Notes: generated from the sequence alone by a model not told the origin. 64,000 bases of DNA from Mumia xiangluensis (GCF_010994095.1 NZ_WJYO01000006.1:62001-126000), one strand, 5' to 3'. Positions 18,320-27,300 are shown, counted from the first letter of the stretch. Numbers and translations: made by a program.

Positions 18320-18886
18320 GTGAGGACGGCGACCGACGGAGGAGACCGCGTACGCCGCTGGCGTGCCGTGCGCGCCTGCGTCGCAGCGTCCACGGCCCTC
18401 GCCGTCGCCGTGGCCGGCCACCTCGCCGGCGGTGCCGCAGCCCCGCCCGCATCGGCCGTCCTCGTCGCGGGAGGACTCGCGTCCGTCCTCGCGTACGGGC
18501 TCTCGGCCCGTCGGTGGTCGGTGCGTACCCTGACCGGTCTCGTGCTCGGCGTCCAAGGCGTCGTCCACCTGTGGTGCTCGATGGCCGCCACCTCGCCCGT
18601 CGGCGCAGGTGTCGAGGCTGCCCCCGGCCCCGCGATGCTGCTCGGGCACGCCCTCGCGACGGTTGCGACCGTCGCGCTGCTCCACCGCGGCGAGGCAGCC
18701 CTGCTCGCCCTGGGCGACGTCGTCGTCGCGCGCCCGGTTCGTCGCCTCGCGTACGCGCTCCGGCCGCGCCTCGTGCCGCAGCGCGTCGGCGCTCCGCACT
18801 CCGGGGGCGCGGCGCCCCCCGGCCTCCGCCCTCTGATCATGCTCGGTGCGACGCTGTCGCGCCGAGGCCCGCCGGTGCTTGCCTGA
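18320..18886 (+). CDS. Small membrane protein heading the copper operon
   Basis: Unrecognised 188-residue protein with about four hydrophobic segments (near residues 23-40, 45-62, 75-92 and 105-122) and a basic, Pro/Gly-rich C-terminal tail. It lies 42 bases upstream of the YcnI gene on the same strand and likely belongs to the same copper-related unit. The GTG start follows a TAGGCT box by seven bases, suggesting a leaderless transcript and thus the operon promoter. Histidines in VVHLWC and LLGHALATV could be metal ligands, but that is speculation. Confidence 0.65.
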   Translation: MRTATDGGDRVRRWRAVRACVAASTALAVAVAGHLAGGAAAPPASAVLVAGGLASVLAYGLSARRWSVRTLTGLVLGVQGVVHLWCSMAATSPVGAGVEAAPGPAMLLGHALATVATVALLHRGEAALLALGDVVVARPVRRLAYALRPRLVPQRVGAPHSGGAAPPGLRPLIMLGATLSRRGPPVLA

Positions 18887-18928
18887 CCCGCTGTCACGCA
18901 CACCCACCTTGATCAGAAAGCACCCGTC

Positions 18929-19600
18929 ATGAAGACGTTCGTCCTGCGCTCCACCCTGATCGCCAGCGCCGCCGCTGCGATCGCGATCCTTCCGTCCAGC
19001 CCTGCCGCCGCTCACGTCGGCGTCGACGCCCCGGACGCCACCCAGGGAGGCTGGTCCACGCTGTCGTTCCGCGTCCCGACCGAGTCCGACACCGCCAGCA
19101 CCACCGCGCTCACGGTGACCTTCCCGGAGGGGGTCGACTTCGAGTACGTCGCCACCCGGACCAAGCCCGGCTGGACGGTCACCCAGGTCGAGGGCGAGTC
19201 CGTCACCTGGACCGCGGCGAAGGGCACCGGCATCGCCCCGGGGGAGTTCGACGTGTTCGACCTGCGGGTCGGCCCGATGCCGACCGACACGGACACGCTC
19301 ATGTTCCCTGCGACGCAGGCCTACTCCGACGGCACGACCGTCGCCTGGGACGAGCCGACGCCCGAGAGCGGTGAGGAGCCCGAGCGGCCCGCGCCCGTCG
19401 TGACGCTGGGCGAGGCGACCGCAGACGGGCACGGCGCCCACGGCGCCGGGTCCGACGACAGCGCTGCGTCCGACGACAGTGCTGAGAGCGGCACATCGTC
19501 GGACGGCGTCGACGGCTGGCTCGCCGCCGGCATCGGCGTGCTCGCGCTCGCGGTGGGCGCGCTCGGAGCGAGCCTGATCCGCAGGAGGCCTCGCAACTGA
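18929..19600 (+). CDS. YcnI-like copper-binding protein (DUF1775)
   Basis: Membrane-anchored extracytoplasmic copper protein. The 223 residues comprise a Sec signal ending PAAA, a predicted mature N-terminal histidine (His29) that acts as a copper ligand in this family, a DUF1775 beta-sandwich (residues 29-140), a His/Ser/Asp-rich linker (DGHGAHGAG) and a C-terminal membrane helix followed by RRRPRN. The stop overlaps copC as TGATG. With CopC and CopD it forms the YcnI-CopC-CopD copper acquisition/homeostasis set. Confidence 0.87.
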   Translation: MKTFVLRSTLIASAAAAIAILPSSPAAAHVGVDAPDATQGGWSTLSFRVPTESDTASTTALTVTFPEGVDFEYVATRTKPGWTVTQVEGESVTWTAAKGTGIAPGEFDVFDLRVGPMPTDTDTLMFPATQAYSDGTTVAWDEPTPESGEEPERPAPVVTLGEATADGHGAHGAGSDDSAASDDSAESGTSSDGVDGWLAAGIGVLALAVGALGASLIRRRPRN

Positions 19601-20145
19601 TGCGCTGGATCGCACGCTGTCGACGCTCGGTGGTCTCGAGCGCCCTCGTCTGCGTGGCCGTCGTCGGGCTGCTGCTGGTCGGCAGCCCGACGGCGGTCGG
19701 TCACGCCGTCCTCGTCTCGACCTCGCCCGCGGACGGTTCCACGACCGCGACTCTGCCCGAGGAGATCGTCTTCACCTTCAACGAGCGCGTGACGACGCCG
19801 GCGTTCGTCGTCGTCGAGGCGCCCGACGGGACCCAGGTGACGTCGGGTGACGCGCGCACCGACGACAAGTCCGTGGTCGCGACGCTGTCCGACGCGGACA
19901 TCGCGGGGGAGTACCGAGCGTCGTACCGCGTGGTCTCCGCCGACGGCCACCCGATCAGCGGCTCGGTGTACTTCACCGTCAGCCAGGGGCGTACCGTCGA
20001 GAAGACCCGGGACGACGAGGGAGCCGACGAGACGAGCTTCATCCACGAGCACCGCGCACACTTCCTGTGGGGCGCGGCCGGAGTCGTCGCAGCCGCGGCG
20101 CTCCTGCTGTGGCCACGGCGCCGGGAGGACAAGGAGGAGACGTGA
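19600..20145 (+). CDS. copC: CopC-domain copper-binding protein
   Basis: Extracytoplasmic copper carrier of 181 residues. The signal peptide ends near PTAVG, leaving His35 as the new N terminus, the first ligand of the CopC Cu(II) site; the site is completed by the DGHPISG motif near residue 123. The family opening HAVLVSTSPADGS is clear. A C-terminal membrane helix and RRRED stop-transfer tail anchor it, as is typical of actinobacterial CopC. It overlaps both ycnI (TGATG) and copD (TGATG), so the three are made together. Confidence 0.88.
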   Translation: MRWIARCRRSVVSSALVCVAVVGLLLVGSPTAVGHAVLVSTSPADGSTTATLPEEIVFTFNERVTTPAFVVVEAPDGTQVTSGDARTDDKSVVATLSDADIAGEYRASYRVVSADGHPISGSVYFTVSQGRTVEKTRDDEGADETSFIHEHRAHFLWGAAGVVAAAALLLWPRRREDKEET

Positions 20146-22193
20146 TGTCCGCGTCCGCACGCTGGACTCTCGGGGCGTTCCTGGCAACGTTCACGACGCT
20201 GTACGTGGCGATGGTGGTCGGTGGTGCCGCGCCGGAGCCGCCCGCGCCCGGGCTGCCCGACCCCGGACCGTTCGTCGGCTGGGCGATCCCGGTCGTGAAG
20301 GTCGTCGCCGACCTCGCCGGCATCGTCACCGCCGGGTTCCTGGTGACCGCGACGTTCCTGCTCCCGTCGAGCGCCCGCGACGTCCAAGGACTGTCCGCCC
20401 GCGCGCTGCGGCGCGCGTCGACGACGGCGTTCGTCTGGGCGGGCCTGACCCTGGTGCTGTTCGCGCTCAACGCGGCCGACCTGCTGCTCATCCCGGTCGA
20501 CCAGCTGTCGTGGAGCGTGCTTCGGCAGTTCTTCGACGGTACGGAGCTGGGCTGGGCGCTGGTCGCGCAGACGGTGATCGCCCTTCTCGTGGCGGTGCTC
20601 GCACGGCGGACGTTCAGCGTTCGAGCGGCCGCCCTGCTCCTCGGACTGACGCTCGGCGGCTTCGTGCCGCAGGCGTTGTCCGGGCACTCGGCGGGCTCGG
20701 GCTCGCACGACCTGGCCGTCGTCAGCCTCCTGCTCCACCTCGTCGGTGCAGCGCTGTGGGTCGGCGGCCTGGCGGGCCTGGCGTGGGTCGCGGTGCGGGG
20801 GAGCCGGCGCCTTCCCGAGGGCGTCACGCGGTTCTCGACGCTGGCGCTGTGGTGCGTCGCCATCATCGGCGTCTCGGGCGTCGTGAACGCCGCCACCCGG
20901 ATCCAGGGCTTCGGCGACCTCGACTCCCAGTACGCCGTCCTGGTGTGGGCGAAGGTCGTCGCCTTCGTGGTCCTCGCCGCCTTCGGGCTCGTGCACCGCC
21001 GCCGTACGGTCGTGGCTCTCGAGGCGGTCGGCGACCAGGACGACGAGACGGCGGACGGCGGCCCCGCTCGGGGGCGTGCGCGTTGGCTGTTCCTGCGGGT
21101 CGCCGCGGTCGAGCTCGTCATCATGGGCATGACGGTCGCGGTGGCGGTCGCACTCTCGCGGACTCCCACGCCCCGGCCCGCCGACCTCTACCAGACGCCC
21201 GCCGAGGCGATCCTCGGCGGAGCGCTACCGCCGGAACCCACGCTGTGGCGGCTCCTGTGGGGCTTCACACCTAACGGGGTCGGCCTCGCCGTGGTCGGGC
21301 TCGGTCTCGCGCTGTACGTCGCCGGCCTCCGCGTCATGCGACGCCGCGGCGACGCGTGGCCGGTCGGACGCACGCTCTCCTGGATGACCGGCCTGGTCGT
21401 GATCGCCTGGGCGACCTTCGGCGGGCTCGGCGTCTACTCGCACGTGCTATTCAGCGCCCACATGGTGTCGCACATGATGCTCAGCATGGTGGCACCGATC
21501 TTCCTGGTGCTGGGTGCGCCGGTGACGCTGGCGCTGCGGACCCTGCCGGGCCCCCGCCAGAAGGGCGACGTCTCGCCGCGGCAGATGCTGGTGTCGTTCC
21601 TGCACTCGCGCTTCACCAAGGTCGTGACGTTCCCGCTGTTCGTCGCGCTGGTGTTCGTCGGGAGCCTGTACGGCCTCTACTTCACGCCGTTGTTCGAGCT
21701 CGCCATGGAGAGCCACATCGGGCACGGGCTGATGGAGCTGCACTTCCTCGCGGCCGGCTCGCTGTTCTACTACGTGATCGTCGGCGTCGACCCGTCGCCG
21801 CGCACGATCGCCCCGTTGTGGCGGTTCGTGATCCTCATGGTGACGATCCCGTTCCACGCGTTCTTCTCGATCGCCCTGATGTCCATGACGACCGTGGTCG
21901 CCGAGAACTTCTACCTGTCGCTCGACCGCCCGTACGCCACCGACCTGCTCGCCGACCAGTACCTCGGCGGCGGCATCGCGTGGGCGATGGGCGAGGTCCC
22001 GCTGGTGATCGTGATGGCCGCGCTGTTCGTCCAGTGGTTCCGCTCGGACGCGCGGGAGGCGGAGCGGCACGACCGCGCAGCGACACGCAACGACGACGCC
22101 GACCTGGCGGCGTACAACGAGTACCTCGCGAGGCTCGGCGAGCAAGCAGAAGCCCGGCCGACCACGAAGGCCGACCGGGCTCCTGAGCGCTGA
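20145..22193 (+). CDS. CopD-CtaG fusion membrane protein
   Basis: Polytopic protein of 682 residues that joins a CopD copper-transfer domain (about residues 1-330, including GHSAGSGSHD and HLVGAALWVGGLAGL) to a caa3-type CtaG cytochrome oxidase assembly domain (about residues 360-640, including SHMVSHMMLSMVAPIFLVLGAP and SHIGHGLMELHFLAAG). CopD takes copper from CopC across the membrane; CtaG-type proteins help deliver copper to cytochrome oxidase. The fusion suggests that copper taken up here is passed on to respiratory enzyme assembly (inference). The ATG lies in the copC stop. The 3' end converges on sodA with three bases between the stops. Confidence 0.85.
   Translation: MSASARWTLGAFLATFTTLYVAMVVGGAAPEPPAPGLPDPGPFVGWAIPVVKVVADLAGIVTAGFLVTATFLLPSSARDVQGLSARALRRASTTAFVWAGLTLVLFALNAADLLLIPVDQLSWSVLRQFFDGTELGWALVAQTVIALLVAVLARRTFSVRAAALLLGLTLGGFVPQALSGHSAGSGSHDLAVVSLLLHLVGAALWVGGLAGLAWVAVRGSRRLPEGVTRFSTLALWCVAIIGVSGVVNAATRIQGFGDLDSQYAVLVWAKVVAFVVLAAFGLVHRRRTVVALEAVGDQDDETADGGPARGRARWLFLRVAAVELVIMGMTVAVAVALSRTPTPRPADLYQTPAEAILGGALPPEPTLWRLLWGFTPNGVGLAVVGLGLALYVAGLRVMRRRGDAWPVGRTLSWMTGLVVIAWATFGGLGVYSHVLFSAHMVSHMMLSMVAPIFLVLGAPVTLALRTLPGPRQKGDVSPRQMLVSFLHSRFTKVVTFPLFVALVFVGSLYGLYFTPLFELAMESHIGHGLMELHFLAAGSLFYYVIVGVDPSPRTIAPLWRFVILMVTIPFHAFFSIALMSMTTVVAENFYLSLDRPYATDLLADQYLGGGIAWAMGEVPLVIVMAALFVQWFRSDAREAERHDRAATRNDDADLAAYNEYLARLGEQAEARPTTKADRAPER
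22151..22181. terminator. Hairpin at the copD/sodA convergence
   Basis: Inverted repeat inside the last copD codons: AGCCCGG pairs with CCGGGCT, the stem continues with CG and CC pairs past two mismatches, and the loop is ACGAA. No T-run follows. Its position between two convergent stops fits a bidirectional terminator. Confidence 0.5.
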
Positions 22194-22196
22194 CGG

Positions 22197-22820
22197 CTAC
22201 GGGGTGTAGAGCGTCGTGGTGTTCGTGCGCGCGGCCTCGAAGCGCGCCTGCACGTCCGCCCAGTTGACGATGTGCCACCAGGCCTTGACGTAGTCGGCCT
22301 TCACGTTCTGGTACTGCAGGTAGAACGCGTGCTCCCACATGTCGAGCATGAGGAGCGGGACCAGCCCGACCGGCAGGTTGCCCTGGTGGTCGTACAGCTG
22401 GCAGATGATCGGCCGCTGCGCGAGGGTCTCCCACGCGAGGATCGACCAGCCGGAGCCCTGGATGCCGAGGGCGCTGGCCTCGAAGTGGGCGCGGAACTTG
22501 TCGAACGAGCCGAAGAAGTTGTCGATCGCCGCGCCGAGCTCGCCGTCCGGCTTGTCGCCGCCCTCAGGCGACATGTTGGGCCAGAACACCGAGTGGTTCA
22601 CGTGACCCGCCAGGTTGAACGCGAGGTTCTTCTCCAGCAGGTTGACGGTGCCCAGGGACTCCTTGTCACGCGCCTCGGCCATCTGCTCCAGGGCCGTGTT
22701 GGCGCCGGTGACGTAGGCCTGGTGGTGCTTGCTGTGGTGCAGCTCCATGATCTTGCCGGAGATGTACGGCTCGAGAGCTCCGTAGTCGTACGGCAGATCG
22801 GGCAGGGTGTAGTCAGCCAC
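22197..22820 (-). CDS. sodA: Mn/Fe superoxide dismutase
   Basis: Converts superoxide to oxygen and hydrogen peroxide. The 207-residue protein has the four metal ligands at standard positions: His28 (MELHHSKHH), His76 (HVNHSVFW), Asp160 and His164 (LDMWEHAFY). Gly/Gln patterns (GIQGSGW and DHQGN) favour the manganese-type cluster, though metal use cannot be settled from sequence. GTG start with TGGAGGA six bases upstream. Cytoplasmic by lack of a signal; some actinobacterial homologues leave the cell without one. Confidence 0.92.
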   Translation of the reverse strand: MADYTLPDLPYDYGALEPYISGKIMELHHSKHHQAYVTGANTALEQMAEARDKESLGTVNLLEKNLAFNLAGHVNHSVFWPNMSPEGGDKPDGELGAAIDNFFGSFDKFRAHFEASALGIQGSGWSILAWETLAQRPIICQLYDHQGNLPVGLVPLLMLDMWEHAFYLQYQNVKADYVKAWWHIVNWADVQARFEAARTNTTTLYTP

Positions 22821-23001
22821 GTGTCCTCCATCGATTCTCTTGAGTTGTCTTCACAGTCTCTCAGCCCCCGCGCGACTGCAACCGTCGGGTTCGCCAGGTG
22901 ATCCGCAAGGTGGCTGGTGGCAACGGTTAGTCTTGTCAACGCCCACGAGATCCGCGTGAGCGACGCACCCCCAGTGAAGCCACACCGTAGACAGGACGCC
23001 A

Positions 23002-23601
23002 GTGACCGCCGCCCCGAACCCGTCGAGTGCCGAGCGCGTCCTGACGATTCCCAACGCGTTGAGCGTCGTCAGGCTGTTGGGCGTGCCGGTGTTCCTGTGG
23101 CTCGTCCTGGGCCCCGAGGCCGACGTCCTCGCGCTCGTCGTCCTCGTGATCTCCGGCTTCACCGACTACCTCGACGGCTACCTCGCGCGACGGCTCGGCC
23201 AGACCTCCAAGCTCGGGGCGCTGCTCGACCCGATCGCCGACCGGATGTACATCCTCGCCGTCGTGTTCGGGCTCGCGATGCGCGACATCATCCCGTGGTG
23301 GCTGGCGATCATCCTGCCGCTGCGCGACGTGATGCTCTTCGGGCTCGTGCCCTTCCTGCGGACCCGGGGCTACAGCTCGCTGCCGGTGCACTTCCTCGGG
23401 AAGGCCGCCACCGCCGGGTTGCTCTACGCGTTCCCGCTGCTGCTGCTCGGCGACGACACCGGCACGGTCGCGGGCCTCGCCAACGTCTTCGGCTGGGCCT
23501 TCGCGATCTGGGGTGTCGGGCTCTACTGGTGGGCCGGCATCCTCTACGTCTGGCAGGTCCGCCGGCTCATGGCCACCGTGCCGCCGCTGAAGGCGCAGTA
23601 G
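23002..23601 (+). CDS. CDP-alcohol phosphatidyltransferase (PgsA-like)
   Basis: Membrane enzyme moving a phosphatidyl group from CDP-diacylglycerol to an alcohol. The 199 residues contain the full CDP-alcohol phosphotransferase signature DYLDGYLAR...G...D...D (residues 54-79), with about five to six membrane helices. It is the positional equivalent of pgsA2 (Rv1822) at the head of the conserved block. GTG start after AGGAC. Only eight bases separate it from the DUF881 gene, so they are probably co-transcribed. The acceptor alcohol (glycerol phosphate or other) is not determined. Confidence 0.83.
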   Translation: MTAAPNPSSAERVLTIPNALSVVRLLGVPVFLWLVLGPEADVLALVVLVISGFTDYLDGYLARRLGQTSKLGALLDPIADRMYILAVVFGLAMRDIIPWWLAIILPLRDVMLFGLVPFLRTRGYSSLPVHFLGKAATAGLLYAFPLLLLGDDTGTVAGLANVFGWAFAIWGVGLYWWAGILYVWQVRRLMATVPPLKAQ

Positions 23602-23609
23602 GGGCGGAC

Positions 23610-24461
23610 GTGGCGGATCGTCGTGCGGAGTCGGGTGCGGAGCCGGCATCGGGGACCGGGTCGTCCGACGACGTGACCGGCAACTCGATGACGCTGCTCC
23701 AGAACATCATCGACCACCCGCTCGACGACGACTACTACACGCACGAGCCGCACGAGCGGTCGGCACGAGGTCGTACGGCCGCCGTCGTCGTCATCGCGTT
23801 CTTCGCGCTCCTGATCACCCTCGCGGTCCTGCAGACCCAGGCCGCGAAGCCGGAGGAGGAGACCGAGCGGGCGGTCCTGATCACCCAGCTCGAGAAGCGG
23901 ATGGAGTCGATCGACACCCGCAAGGAGGAGGTCGCCGACCTCGGTCGGGCGGTCGGCCGGCTCCAGCGGGTGCAGGCGGGCGCCGAGGCCCTGGCTCGGG
24001 CACAGGAGCAGCGCGCCGTGGTGGGCACGATCGCGGTGAGCGGCCCGGCGCTGCGGGTGACCGTCGACAACGCGGGCGACTCCGACGACAACCCGGCCGG
24101 CCGCGTACGCGACAAGGATCTCCAGGTGCTCGTCAACGGGCTCTGGGCGGCGGGCGCCGAGGCGATCGCGATCAACGGCAACCGTCTGACGGCGATGTCG
24201 TCGATCCGTGCAGCGGGGGAAGGCATCACGGTGAACTATCGTTCGTTGACGACGCCGTACGTGGTGACGGCGATCGGCAATCCGCGTACGCTTCCGGGCA
24301 ACTTCGTGGAGACGAGCGCGGCTCAGACCTGGACCGTTCTGAAGGAGAATTTCGGCATGCGGTTCGACGTCACCGAACGCGACCAGGCGGAGCTGCCTGC
24401 AGCGCCCCGACGTGCGTCCACGATCCGCCACGCGACGGTGCTGGAGGTGAGCGACCAGTGA
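23610..24461 (+). CDS. DUF881 membrane-anchored protein (Rv1823-type)
   Basis: A 283-residue protein with a cytoplasmic N-terminal tail, one membrane helix (residues 58-78), a short coiled coil (LEKRMESIDTRKEEVADLGRAVGRLQ) and a DUF881 extracytoplasmic domain (SGPALRVTVDNAG, VNGLWAAGAEAIAINGNRL). DUF881 proteins are widespread and of unclear function; in Gram-positives they occur in division/cell-envelope neighbourhoods. The GTG start eight bases after the previous stop matches the domain layout. It overlaps the small basic protein gene by four bases (GTGA), and a second DUF881 gene follows, exactly as in Rv1823-Rv1825. Confidence 0.8.
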   Translation: MADRRAESGAEPASGTGSSDDVTGNSMTLLQNIIDHPLDDDYYTHEPHERSARGRTAAVVVIAFFALLITLAVLQTQAAKPEEETERAVLITQLEKRMESIDTRKEEVADLGRAVGRLQRVQAGAEALARAQEQRAVVGTIAVSGPALRVTVDNAGDSDDNPAGRVRDKDLQVLVNGLWAAGAEAIAINGNRLTAMSSIRAAGEGITVNYRSLTTPYVVTAIGNPRTLPGNFVETSAAQTWTVLKENFGMRFDVTERDQAELPAAPRRASTIRHATVLEVSDQ

Positions 24462-24790
24462 TCGCCGTGCTGGGCCTCGTCGTCGGTGTGGCGCTGGGCC
24501 TCCTCTTCGAGCCGACGGTGCCTGCCGGCCTTCAGCCGTACCTCCCGATCGCGGTCGTCGCCGCCCTCGACGCCGTCTTCGGCGCGATCCGTGCGTATCT
24601 CGACGGCCGCTTCGACGACAAGGTGTTCGTCGTGTCGTTCATCTCGAACGTCCTCATCGCGGCGCTGATCGTGTTCGTCGGTGATCAGCTGGGCGTCGGC
24701 TCCCAGCTGTCGACCGGTGTCATCGTCGTGCTCGGCATCCGCATCTTCTCGAACGCCGCCGCCATCCGAAGGCACCTGTTCCATGCGTAG
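24458..24790 (+). CDS. sbp: Small basic protein Sbp (DUF1290)
   Basis: A 110-residue membrane protein of the Sbp/DUF1290 family, with about four short helices and the conserved VVAALDAVFGAIRAYLDGRFDD-type block (residues 34-55) and FISNVLIAALIVFVGDQLG. In Bacillus it lies beside division genes; in mycobacteria it is Rv1824. Function is not established. GTG start overlapping the upstream stop; it ends 35 bases before the second DUF881 gene. Confidence 0.85.
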   Translation: MIAVLGLVVGVALGLLFEPTVPAGLQPYLPIAVVAALDAVFGAIRAYLDGRFDDKVFVVSFISNVLIAALIVFVGDQLGVGSQLSTGVIVVLGIRIFSNAAAIRRHLFHA

Positions 24791-24825
24791 GCGCACGGGC
24801 AAGCACAGGGGCGAGGTGGACCGCC

Positions 24826-25569
24826 GTGGCTGAGGGAAAGGCACCTGACACGTCGAAGGCGTGGGCGCGGGTCAAGCACGCGCTGACGGGGCGTCCGTCG
24901 CGGGGCCAGTGGGTCGTGGCGGCGCTGTTCCTGGTCCTGGGGTTCGCCGCGGTGACTCAGGTCCGTGCGACGAACGACGACGACTTCGCGGGCATGCGCC
25001 GCGACGAGCTCGTGACGCTGCTCGAGACGCTGGACAGTGCCGACGAGCGCCTCACGCAGCAGCGTGCCGAGCTCGCCGAGACGCAGCGTCGCCTCCAGCA
25101 GAGCTCCGAGCGCAACCAGGCCGCCATCGACGAGACCCGGCGTGCGGCCGACACGCTCGCGATCCTGGCCGGCACCGCGCCGGCGGTCGGGCAGGGCGTG
25201 GTCATCACGATCGAGGACCCCGACGAGACGGTGCTCGCCGGACCGATGCTGAACGCCATCGAGGAGCTGCGCGACGCCGGAGCCGAGGCCATCCAGGTCA
25301 ACGGTGTCGTCCGCGTCGTCGCGCAGTCGTACGTGACCGACGACGCGAACGGCGCCGTACGCATCGACGGACGCGAGATCAAGCGACCCTTCGTGATCGA
25401 GGCGATCGGCGACTCCCATACGCTGGACCAGGCCGTGATGTTCCGAGGCGGTCTCGCCGACCAGGTGGAGGCGCTCGGAGGAGAGGTCGACGTCGAGCAG
25501 GTCAAGTCGCTCGAGGTGACCGCACTGGCTGAGGAGCGCGAGGCCGAGTACGCTCAGCCCGCACGTTGA
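24826..25569 (+). CDS. DUF881 membrane-anchored protein (Rv1825-type)
   Basis: A 247-residue paralogue of the 23610-24461 product: one membrane helix (residues 27-44), a longer coiled coil (residues 55-110, LVTLLETLDSADERLTQQRAEL and following), then the DUF881 domain with VGQGVVITIEDPDE and LRDAGAEAIQVNGVVRVV. GAGGTGGA precedes the GTG. The two DUF881 proteins may form a hetero-oligomer across the envelope with Sbp (inference from invariant gene order). Confidence 0.8.
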   Translation: MAEGKAPDTSKAWARVKHALTGRPSRGQWVVAALFLVLGFAAVTQVRATNDDDFAGMRRDELVTLLETLDSADERLTQQRAELAETQRRLQQSSERNQAAIDETRRAADTLAILAGTAPAVGQGVVITIEDPDETVLAGPMLNAIEELRDAGAEAIQVNGVVRVVAQSYVTDDANGAVRIDGREIKRPFVIEAIGDSHTLDQAVMFRGGLADQVEALGGEVDVEQVKSLEVTALAEEREAEYAQPAR

Positions 25570-25584
25570 CGACGAGGAGCGACC

Positions 25585-25962
25585 GTGATCCCCGAAGACC
25601 TGCAGTACACCGCCGACCACGAGTGGATCCGGTTCGAGGGCGACATCGCCACGATCGGCATCACCGACTACGCGCAGGACCAGCTCGGCGACATCGTCTA
25701 CCTCCAGCTGCCGGCTGTCGGCGAGACGGTCGAGGCCGGTGCCGTGATCGGCGAGCTGGAGTCGACGAAGTCGGTCAGCGACCTGTTCGCGCCGGTCTCG
25801 GGCGAGGTCGTGACGGTCAACGAGGCGCTCGAGTCGAACCCCGAGACCGTCAACTCCGACCCCTACGGCCAGGGCTGGCTGATCACCGTCCGGGTCCCGG
25901 AGTCGAGCGGCTCGGACGATCTCATGAGCGCCTCCGCCTACCAGGCTTCGATCGACTCCTGA
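25585..25962 (+). CDS. gcvH: Glycine cleavage system H protein
   Basis: Lipoyl carrier of the glycine cleavage complex, shuttling the aminomethyl group from GcvP to GcvT and L. The 125-residue protein has the lipoyl-lysine in GELESTKSVSD (Lys62) and the family blocks HEWIRFEGD and GDIVYLQLP. GTG start with GAGGAG six bases upstream. It is separated from gcvP by four regulatory/enzyme genes, as in mycobacteria; gcvT and lpd are not in the window. Confidence 0.92.
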   Translation: MIPEDLQYTADHEWIRFEGDIATIGITDYAQDQLGDIVYLQLPAVGETVEAGAVIGELESTKSVSDLFAPVSGEVVTVNEALESNPETVNSDPYGQGWLITVRVPESSGSDDLMSASAYQASIDS

Positions 25963-25991
25963 ACCCGTGTGCCGCCGGTCCCGTGTGTCGG

Positions 25992-26020
25992 TTGACCGCC
26001 CCCCGGCAGGCACGTAGGTT
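25992..26020 (+). promoter_or_regulatory. Predicted SigA-type promoter of garA
   Basis: TTGACC (25992-25997), 17-base spacer, TAGGTT (26015-26020), followed by a leader of about 50 bases to the garA ATG. Close to the housekeeping consensus for high-GC actinobacteria. Confidence 0.6.
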
Positions 26021-26079
26021 TCACACCAACAGCCGTCAAGCACCAGCCCGGGTTCAGAGCACTAAGGGGATCCCCGCCA

Positions 26080-26550
26080 ATGTCGCGCACGAACGAGGAC
26101 GATCCGACGCAGGACGTCCCCGAGAGCCCTTCTGAGACGACGTCGACCATCTCGTTGCCCCCGACGTCGGACACCGATCTCGGGTCGGGCGGCGGGCTCA
26201 GCGCCGACGACGCCGCGGCGCTCGACGCGCTGCCGCCGGGCTCTGCCCTGCTGGTCGTCCAGCGTGGTCCGAGCGCGGGCTCCCGCTTCCTGCTCGACAC
26301 CGACGAGGTGTCGGCCGGGCGTCATCCCGACAGCGACATCTTCCTCGACGATGTGACCGTGTCGCGGCGTCACGCGGTCTTCCGCCGGACGGACTCCGGG
26401 TTCACCGTCAGTGACGTGGGCAGCCTCAACGGCACGTACGTCAACCGCGACCGCATCGACGACGTGCTCCTCAACAGCCGCGACGAGGTCCAGATCGGCA
26501 AGTTCCGTCTGGTGTACTACCCGAGCTCTGCGAGGAGCGCCACGTCGTGA
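26080..26550 (+). CDS. garA: FHA-domain metabolic regulator GarA/OdhI
   Basis: Phospho-switch protein that in mycobacteria and corynebacteria inhibits 2-oxoglutarate dehydrogenase and glutamate dehydrogenase when unphosphorylated and is switched off by Ser/Thr kinases PknB/PknG. The 156 residues contain the N-terminal phospho-acceptor motif SETTST (residues 19-24, the ETT motif) and a C-terminal FHA domain with GRHPDSD, SRRHAVF and GSLNGTYVNRD. The spacing between the ETT motif and FHA domain is normal, allowing the intramolecular closure known in the family. Own promoter at 25992-26020. Confidence 0.92.
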   Translation: MSRTNEDDPTQDVPESPSETTSTISLPPTSDTDLGSGGGLSADDAAALDALPPGSALLVVQRGPSAGSRFLLDTDEVSAGRHPDSDIFLDDVTVSRRHAVFRRTDSGFTVSDVGSLNGTYVNRDRIDDVLLNSRDEVQIGKFRLVYYPSSARSATS

Positions 26551-26565
26551 TTGAGGCGGCATAGC

Positions 26566-27291
26566 GTGACCCAGGCCGCGTCGCACGCCGCTCGACTGAG
26601 CATCGGTGAGGTGCTCGACGAGCTGCGCGCGGACTTCCCGGACGTGTCGATCTCCAAGATCCGCTTCCTGGAGACCGAGGGTCTGGTCGAGCCCGAGCGG
26701 ACGCCGGCCGGTTACCGCAAGTTCTCGCGGGCCGACGTCGAGCGGCTGCACCTGGTGCTGAGGGTCCAGCGCGACACCTACTGGCCGCTGAAGGTGATCC
26801 GCCAGAAGCTCGACGACCTCGACCGTGGCGTCGTCGCACCGGACGACGAGGGCGTGCTCCAGGTCCCGCGGGTGATCTTGTCGTCCGAGGGCCTGCCCGG
26901 TCCCGACGCGTTCGCGAGCCGTCCGCAGGACATCAGGTTCCGACGCAGCGAGCTCCAGCAGGCGTCGGGCATCGCGGACGACCTGTTGGCCGAGGCCGAG
27001 GAGTTCGGGCTCGTCATCGCGTCTTCGGGGTCCTACACGGAGGCCGACGTGGTGATCGCGAAGACGCTGGCCGAGCTGGCGTCGTTCGGTCTGGGGCCGC
27101 GTCACCTGCGCGGCGTACGCACGGCCGCTGACCGCGAGGTCGGGATGATCGAGCAGATCATCGAGCCGCTGCGCCGCCGCCGCGACCCCGGTTCTGCCGC
27201 GCGCGCCGACGAGACGGCGTACCACGTGGCGTCCCTCTCCGTGCTGCTGCACACGATGCTCGTCAAGAACGGACTGCATCGCCGGGGGTAG
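26566..27291 (+). CDS. ftsR: MerR-family regulator FtsR (Rv1828-like)
   Basis: DNA-binding regulator, 241 residues, equivalent in position and sequence type to Rv1828 and Corynebacterium FtsR, which activates ftsZ. The N-terminal winged helix is clear (SIGEVLDELRADFPDVSISKIRFLETEGLVEPERTPAGYRKFS pattern, residues 13-55), followed by a helical region and a C-terminal effector/dimer domain lacking the cysteines of metal-sensing MerR proteins. The GTG at 26566 is preferred over an upstream TTG at 26551 because GAGGCGG lies between them. It follows garA by 15 bases. Confidence 0.87.
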   Translation: MTQAASHAARLSIGEVLDELRADFPDVSISKIRFLETEGLVEPERTPAGYRKFSRADVERLHLVLRVQRDTYWPLKVIRQKLDDLDRGVVAPDDEGVLQVPRVILSSEGLPGPDAFASRPQDIRFRRSELQQASGIADDLLAEAEEFGLVIASSGSYTEADVVIAKTLAELASFGLGPRHLRGVRTAADREVGMIEQIIEPLRRRRDPGSAARADETAYHVASLSVLLHTMLVKNGLHRRG

Positions 27292-27300
27292 GCTGAAGTC

